Assembly (NCBI GenBank): GCA_022747635.1
Contig: JAKTNV010000003.1
Location: forward strand, 48,961,475-49,025,474
Length of the DNA stretch: 64,000 bases
From: Hetaerina americana
Taxonomy: Eukaryota; Arthropoda; Insecta; Odonata; Calopterygidae
Direction of reading: 5' to 3'
Shown here one piece after another: positions 52,901 through 61,900 of the stretch. Position 1 is the first letter of the stretch; each line of letters opens with the position of its first letter. The notes beneath the pieces were generated by a model, which saw only the letters and a program-made list of their open reading frames with translations, was not told where the DNA came from and ran no database searches. Position numbers and translations under genes: made by a program.

Positions 52901-55900
52901 AAGAGAGTGAGTTAAAAGGAAAGATGAAAAAGGGTGAGGCAGGAGAAAAAGATAAACAAAAAATAATTTAAAAAAGAGGAGAGCTGAGATGTGAATGCAC
53001 TTTTTGGCAAGTTCAGTGGGTCATGGAGTGGAAGAGAAAATGGGAATTAGGAAACTACCTCCTCCAATGTAGAATATCATAAATTCTGCCAAAAAAAAGC
53101 TGATTTTGAAAAGTATTTACAATCGCTTTTCTTAGTACAATGATTAAAAAGTTTCAGAAATTAAATACCAAGAAGTAAATTACAATGTACATATAAAAAA
53201 AAAATTTCTTTAAAGCCAGATAGAGAAGTAATAGTGCCAAATATTATTTTGAAATTGTGGTATTTGAGAACTGATCATTATACAAGCAAGATAAAAACTA
53301 TGCTAATAATCTTTTGAAAATAAGCTAATTACTTCTACGATTGAGGGAAGGGCTAAATGTCTGATCAATATTTCAGAATATTTGAAGTAAGTCAACAACT
53401 TCAATGCTGTACTAAGTGCGACATTAAATACACATATTGAGTACAACTTTTCCATCCAATGAGCCCGTTTTAATAAGTTTGAGTGTAAGTCCCTCATAAA
53501 TTATTTATCAGGCTCAGGCATATAGCAGGTTAAAAATGGTTGTCTAAGGTTATAACTATAGTTAAAGTGAAGCTTGAAACTTGGGATTACCATGAATTGT
53601 AAGTCAAGGAAAAAACAAAGGAATATTTCACTCAATCAAAGATAAAGATGGAGCTTACCATGGCTATATTTCAAGATTACTGTTCATGATATTTTGAATA
53701 AAAACTAAACATTTAGAAGTTTTAATTAGAAGAAAAATAAAATATTGAATTTCACTTAAATGAACGAAAATTACTGCCAAACTTAAGCATGAATTGTTCA
53801 GCAGTGGTAAGTGGGGAAAATTGATATTTTTAGAAAAATACTTGATTATTTACAAAATACTCAAATAATAAATAAAGTGAGCAAATGGAAGTTCATATTA
53901 TGGAAATAAACAATCCCAATTTTCTTTTTAACAAGAAAAATACTAATTGGCATAGACTGACATAGATATCCACTACATAAATCATCATCACCATCGCAGT
54001 TATTATTTTGAAATCACATAACTAATAACCAAAATATTCTTCCATTATAACATTGGCTGATAGGAATGGCAGCATCAATATCATGTTTACCTTGGTTAGG
54101 AAAGTTACAAATTTTATCACCATGTAAGCACCTATTTGTTTATAATATATGATTCAGTAGTAATAGTTTCAGGGGAGGGGACCAACAGCTGAGGCCATTT
54201 GTGCCATTAGGGATGGCCGGTAAGGATGAAGGGTGGAGAGAAACCCGGTTCAGGCATTAGCCTACTCTTATCGAAAGGTACCAAGGGGTTCACAGTTTAA
54301 AGTCATATTTTATGGATGTCATACTCATTCAAAGTACCCTCCACAAAGCACCTTAAGTACGGATCGAGATACCACTGAAAAATATCTGCCGCCACCTGGA
54401 TTCAAACCAGGGCCCTCCGGGTGGGAAGCCAGTACAATAGCCACCGCACCATGTATGATTCAGCCCTTAATAAATTCATACATAGGAAATGATTAAATTG
54501 TCATATTTAATTTATCGTGACCTAATATAATTTGTAGACTGACATCAATTATTACAAGTACATTCAGGGCAAGGACTAATTTTATCGTAATTTAGCAATT
54601 GGAGCCATTTACAATGAAATTTCCTTTTATCATGTAAAAGAGACCACAGTAAATGTGCATATTTACTAACCTAGCTTAGCCTAACATTAATCAGTATCAG
54701 GATTCTACAATGAGACTCTTAAAGCCATACCTGTCTACCCAAGAAGCTTGAGTCAAAACCCTGGGTGAGCAACAGTTGGCCATGATCACCTTTCTAAAAG
54801 GGGATTAGGCCACCCTTGAATGAGGGAATTTAACAGAAACACTTTCCCCTTACATTAGGAGCTAAGATGAGGTGGTATCCCATGCTGGAGCATGGTCCTC
54901 AGCAAGATACCACCTTGATGGATGGGAATATATTGGTGGAACCAGTGGAGTGAGGATCGGCAATCAAAGTTTTAAAAGTAAGGAATTTTCTAACATTAAT
55001 TGTAATCTGAACTACAAAATGACAACAGATATCACTGTTTTTTCAATCTAATCATGGTAGTCCTAATGCCGATCTTTCATCAAGCCTAGGAAACATGATG
55101 CACCTTAAAGCTGTTCTTCAATAGCATTGCATTTAATAACTGATGTGGTTTAATTGACAAAATTTAGAAGAGTGTAAAGTTGCTAATATAATGTTTATGT
55201 ACACCAAATCATTTAACAATTAGAAAAAATTCATTTTAAAACTCTTACACATTCATACCTTTTCAGCATCTTGCAAGAAATTTTTTCCTGTGTTGGTTAG
55301 CTGAAGGAATAACTGCTGAATTGAAAGCCATCTTTGTTCAGCTTCCATATCATCTCCATTTCCTTCTTTTCTTTGCTGTTTTTGTTTAAATCCATCTTCT
55401 GCTAAATCAATTTCTTTGGTTAATCTAGCAGCTAAAGAATGGAAGGCAACATATGGGGTACACAGATCAATCCTTGCTTCCAGTCTAGAATGCAAATCTA
55501 CCCACTGCAATCGTAATGAAGATGCCTTGCATGAAATATCAGTCCTTTGCTCTCCATCTAACCACTCCAAAATAGGAGGAAGGGTTGAAAGTAAACCTTC
55601 AATTTCGGTTCCTTTCAACTAAAAGGAATAAAAAAATACAGTTAACAAATGATAGTAAACACAAATACAAACACAAAAATGCAAATTGTAAACATTTCTT
55701 TAGAGTCTATCAGAGTTAAATAAAAATAAGACATTGCAATTTACAAATAAAATCAAAAATATATTTTCTCACTCTCTAATTGTTGATTATGACTATGTTA
55801 ATAATAGGAACTCTTAGATTTAATGCTTGTACAATATGAACCAAGCATTAAGCCATAACTAAGTACTAACTTCATAAACTTACATTCAAGTCATTCAGTA

Positions 55901-58900
55901 ATTTTTGATGTAATTCAAGGAAGTCCTGTGCCATGGGATGTACACTTCCCATATCCTGATGACCCTGAAGAAAGGCTTCTGCTATGCTCACAAGCCATGA
56001 ATATAACTGTGGGGAAAAAATACTGTTTTAGGCAGTACTTTTCAGCTAAACTAAGGTAGTGATATTTAACACTGTTACCTACTGGCATCATCAGATAATA
56101 CTTACATCATTTTGCCTTTCCAAAAACAGAGTAAGTGATTGTGTAAGGCGGATATTCTCTTCTCTGTGTGCTGTGCACATGTCTCCCAGACGTATTTTCC
56201 TATTCTCCAATTCTTCCATCACTTTTTTGATACCCTAATAGAAAAAAATGGCATAGATTTAACATATCTGGAGTGGTTTAATGGTGGTAGGTTGCATGTG
56301 GATGTCATCCGAGCATTTTTGCATATAACTAGTGTGTACCCAGCTTCTTCTTACTTATTAAAGATAAGAAATGTTCTTTATAATGATCTAACATTTCACA
56401 CCTCTGTGTATCATATTAGAATTTTTCATATTGATAGGCACTTACACAGCCTGTATAGGCAATGGACATATGGCCAATGTTGGTGTTACCTTAAATATGA
56501 TCTAGAAAGGGATAGAGGGGTGGTTTGTCAGCTGCAAAGTTCCCGAGTTCAAACTCAATAATTCCCTACACTAAGAAGTTGATAGGAAAATCTGTTTCCT
56601 GCAGTATAGGTAACCCAAGGCTTGCTTTTCTTGATTGGTTACTCCCAGGTTTGATAAATTTTCATATCTATGAAAAATAAGCCAGCTGGGATGTTCATAA
56701 ACCAGGCACCAACCGCATTGTGTCGGCAGTTGGTTCTTTACCTTTAATTATAATGAGAAGACATCACATTGTACAAGTAACCTTTAAAAAACACCACTGT
56801 AATGCAATGAGTAATGCTTACATTTTTTGTATGCAGAGTAGATTAACCAAGATTCTTATGTAATGATGTCTCATTGTGTCATAAAAGCTTACTAGATCTG
56901 CACATATGTGGTCCCCAATTGTTCATAGTTAGTCTTCATAATTAATAACACATAAAGGCGGATGTTTAATTAAATATTTTCATAAAGATGAATAACAATA
57001 CTCCAGATTGTGTATTAATTGTTAGTGGCTTCTTTTGATATGAAAAAAGATCACTTAAAAACTGATATGCATATTCTAATGGGTGAAGGTTTTACGTGTG
57101 TAATGGCAAATAACTCGGTAACTTTTGCACCACATTTCTAAATGAAATTTGGTGGAAATCACTATCTCTAAAACTTGGTTCCTCTCCATTCAGTGAAGTA
57201 AAAAATATTGACAAGTTGCTTTTGTCCCCAAAAATGTTTTAATGCATGCGATATCTTGAAACAATTTATAATGTATATAAAACACAATGGAAAATACATT
57301 TCATCTACTTACTTGCCTTAGCATAACCACAGGGCTTTAAAAATAACTATTTTTATGAAAGATATTATGAAAAATTTATTGTGGAGTACATGTATATATT
57401 AATTTTGGTCAATCATCTTTTTAGTTTGAAACTTAAAAAAATCATAAAGGCGATATGCAAAAATTTGTCACTGTTGAAATATTTCATAAACCATATGTAT
57501 TTCTTCTAATACAGCAATAATTTCTTTGAAAGTATTTGTTTACTATTGCATTGTTGATAACTTGATTCCTATACATTTTCCAGGATAATCAAAACTAAGA
57601 ATCAAATCTACAGACCAAATATTAGTGGAAACAAAAAAACTGGCACTGAAACAAAAAAAAGTGGAGCTGACCTAACACTAGCTACCTAACATGTGAATTC
57701 AATTGCAACACTTAAAAATTTGAATTTTTCAACAAATGGTTTAATCTTAATCACATTATGAGAGTAGGGAAAATATGCACTAGAATTTTAAGATCTAGCT
57801 AAATTGGTTTTGTAATATAAAATATTTAATTAATTAAATCAACCCCTAACTCACAATAGTTTCATGGTTTTACTACAAGGCACATCTGAGGCAAATAAAA
57901 GAAACATTACACAGTGTTAAGGCCAATACCAAATTTGGGCTTTGACATTTCCACTGCAGTACATATTATCTTATAAATTATCATTCATGCCATTGCCTTT
58001 TCATTCACCCCTCCTACATCCTCCGTTCTTTTTCCCAAATTTAAAATTGTGTCATATTTGCCAACAATAAGTTTTTCTGATTGTCCATGTTGATAAATAA
58101 ACAGAGGTTTAGTTCTGCATAATTAGGTCCTAAAAAAATTAATGACCGAGTTGACTCAACATTTACAAAAATGTGAACCCCGTCTATGAAAATTTTCAAT
58201 GGATGTCCAAAATACTGATAGCTATTACTGCCTGTTCATTGCATTCAAATAGTTTAAAGCACATATTGAAAGTAAGAAATTTATACAAACCTGCAATCCT
58301 TTGGGACCCTTATTTCCAATCTCTCCTACAATTGCACGACCCTCTTGAATGGGAGCTTCAACTACATCATCCAACGCTTTGGAAACCTGAGAATGCAGTG
58401 TTACCATCTGGGAATTATTCATTCCATATCCTTTAGGCATAGTGCACAACTGAACTTCTAACTGGTCAAGCTTTGACTGCGCCTAAAATTAAGAAAAACA
58501 AATTAGGCCTCAACAAATTTAAATGATGAAAGCAAAATCCAAACAATTGTAACTGTTATCATTAAATATTTCTAAATTTTGATTAATTTCTAAAATTGTC
58601 AAGAGTACTGAAAATTCAAGAAACTCTCATTAATTAATACAAGAAATATTTAAGGATAATATATAGTTAGTGATATCAAACAGATTAGAGCTGAAAATGT
58701 AACCCTGAGCCTTTGGATGGGAATTGAATTGATCTATCGATTTCCCTGACAAATAAATTCTTATTCTTAGTCACTCTTAATAGGTAAGATAAGATATAAA
58801 AGTGAGTATATGAATGACTGTCATTGAAAAGGCAATGTGAAGTCCTTGGATACATGAGAGAGGAGGGAGAGGTGAATGGATGAGAGGAAATAGTACCTGA

Positions 58901-61900
58901 TCATTATGTGAGATTATTTTCAGACCTCAAGAGGAAGGCCAGTGAATATACAAATATAAATTGAGGTTAAATGGTTAAACAATTAATTTTCTGACACAAA
59001 AATGCTTAATTTTTCACGTAGCATAATAATAAGATGACATATTAGAATTATAACTTACAATTAGAAAAGTATCTGACATGGGAATAAATATATCTAATTA
59101 ACTGAGTTTTGTGCAACAATTTCAGAGTGTAAAAATCATTCGCCTTGACTGGGATTCGAACCCAGGCATCTCCCGCAGTTTCTTTGGAACTGAGTTTTGT
59201 TTTTGCATGAGTAGGATAGATAAATTTTACAATCTGATTTTATTACTAATTCAGAAGAAAAAGCAAACCTTTATCCATCAAGACAGTAATAAGGAAGGAA
59301 TCTGGGATATGAGGAATCACTTTTGGTAAGTTTTCATATCCAGTTAATTCAAAAGTTGGCAGTGAGTTTGTCAAGATTCTTAAATAATTATTGAGCAGTT
59401 TCCTAGGTTATTAATGGTAATGCCGTTAATTTTTCCTAATGAGCATTACTGTGAAATCTTGGATTTATATGACCCAAATTTGCATAGTAATCAAGTAGAA
59501 ATATAGTTTTATGCAGTCCAGATAGATCCCTAAATCAAATAAATCAATTTAGAAAAATTAGCAACTTTACATCTCTGAACCCAGAATTCAAGTAAAATCA
59601 CACAATCCCTGGAAAATGAAAAGATGAATTTAGGGTATTGTTTCCAGATATAGTGCAAGAAGCATAGTTTTTTTCCCTGCAGGAGCAGTTTGTATATCAC
59701 AGCTGAAAACTAACCATAATTTTAGGTAGAATTTGATTTTGAGCAATTTTTTGATTTACTGAGCAATAAAATGACAGAAAAAATATAAATCAAGCAGAAA
59801 AAGAAAATTCTGCAAATAAACTTGTCTGCGGTAATGAACATGCTAGGCAAATGTAGGTATATTTAGTATGAACACAACAGAAGAGAGCACACATGAGCCA
59901 ATATCTAGCAATATTGCTTTTCATTTTATACTGCTTTCTTACTAGTCATTAAAAAGCATTAGAATACTCTGAAATCCTAAGGGATCTATACAAGTGAAGT
60001 TAGAAAGTAAAGATAAATAAATTTGTTCTTTCCTTGGTGTTCTCAATGGACAATGGATGCCATCAACAGTTGTTGTGTACTGTTAGCAGTGAAAAGCATT
60101 TAATGATGAAATGATGGAATTGCTATTTTAGCTACATGCCATGCAATATGAAATTTCCATATGAGAAACTGTCACAGGTATGACTTAGGACAGCATGGTA
60201 GGGATAATGTCTTGCACCACTCCCTCCTGTGAGTTTATAATTTGTGTGTACAATATTTGCAATTGTGTCATATGAGTTGCAATAAGGAAATAAAATAAAG
60301 TGATCAAGTGCTAATATATATTGCAATAAGGAAAAACTTGGGAGGAAACTGAAAATGCATGTGAAACAATTCATTTCCAAATCTCAGAGGAATAAGGAGA
60401 CAGCAGGTAAGTGACATTTCCTATAAAATCCTTTGACCCAAGTTAATATTGAAATAATACCAGAATCATTATTTTAATTTCTTTTATCTCAATTTACCAC
60501 ATAATTTATTTTAAACTATATATTAATGTATTCATCCGTTTAAGGTATGAAAAAATTATCAATATTTATATTCCTAATTTTATTATGATCCCATGAGATA
60601 CTTGTCATTGCAAAACTAAAATTAACTTTTAAAATATTTTGCATGTTCAATAAATACCAAGGTCAGTAAATTGAAATTTCAGATTTGAGGGAAGAGGTGA
60701 AGGGTTTACCAGTTTGTGCATTCTAAGTACCCCCTGTTTGAGCCACTTTGGAGGAGAGGACTCAACTGAATATTAGGATTGCACAGGGTGACACATGGAG
60801 ACAAGAAAGGACTGTGGGAAGGGAGTCTTTGTTCAATGGTTTGATCAGCTGATCTAATAAGTGCTCAAGGTGAACCCATTAGGTCCCTTCCCTTCTAATC
60901 TCTCTACTTTCTCTTCGGAGAGCACCTCATTTTGTCTCATTGGCTTAAGGTAAGAATTTTCCCCTCCGTTTCGTGGCATGCATCATTACTGATCATTTCA
61001 TATTAATAAATTTGGGGTAAGGACCTAATTTATTCATCTTAAAAAGGGTATTTAGACTTGTGGGGATCAATTATATGCAAAATTAATGTGAAAAAGTAAG
61101 GAAATGCTCACAGCTTGTGCCGATCGGAAAAAGGAAATAGCCTTCATCAAAAATGCAGTTCGCTGCTCCACAAGTTCCCCAAAATCTGTGCAACCAGCCA
61201 GAACTGCATATGCTCTGGAAGTTGCCCTCCTTTCTGCAGAAGACTGACCTCCAGGGGCAGGACCGCTACTTACAAGATGTTCAGTGGCTTTAGTGATTTT
61301 TAATGCTCTGTCCCTTAGATCCTGAAATGAATAAAATGTAAATGCTATAAATTAATCCCATGCAAAACTTTATTCTTTCAAATGCTAATAAATTTAAATA
61401 TAATTCACAAATTCAAACAGATACAATAATTACCATTGAAATATTCTCCAATTTCTTGTGTTCATGCAGGAGAAGTTCAGCTGAAGATGATGAATCACCC
61501 AGAGGGAGGTCATATATATGCCGTTCTTTCTGCAGTAGATTGATATCCATTGCTTGATATAAAGCCTTCTCTAATGCAGTTAAATCACTAGCCAGCAAGG
61601 AAAGTGCAAGTTGTCTTTCCAAGGTCGATCTGTAATTCCTCCATGTCCCATCTAAAGACTGCCTATGATCATGGAGTGATTCCAACCAATGCTCTACCTG
61701 GGATACAGCTACAAATGGATCAAAGTAGTCTTTAATTCATTAAAATGAGAATATTATCATTATTTTTCTTCTCACAAACCATTAAATTTATCAAATAAAT
61801 TTCAGTAAGTGAGTTAGCCTTATAAGGAATATTAGATTATTATTAACCAGCAATGAATAAGGTATGACGAATCCAGTGAAAATTTTAGATAAATACATAT

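Noticed and set aside
56139..56561. Plus-strand 140-codon open frame
   Set aside because: It overlaps exon 5 on the opposite strand, has no domain and no splice support.
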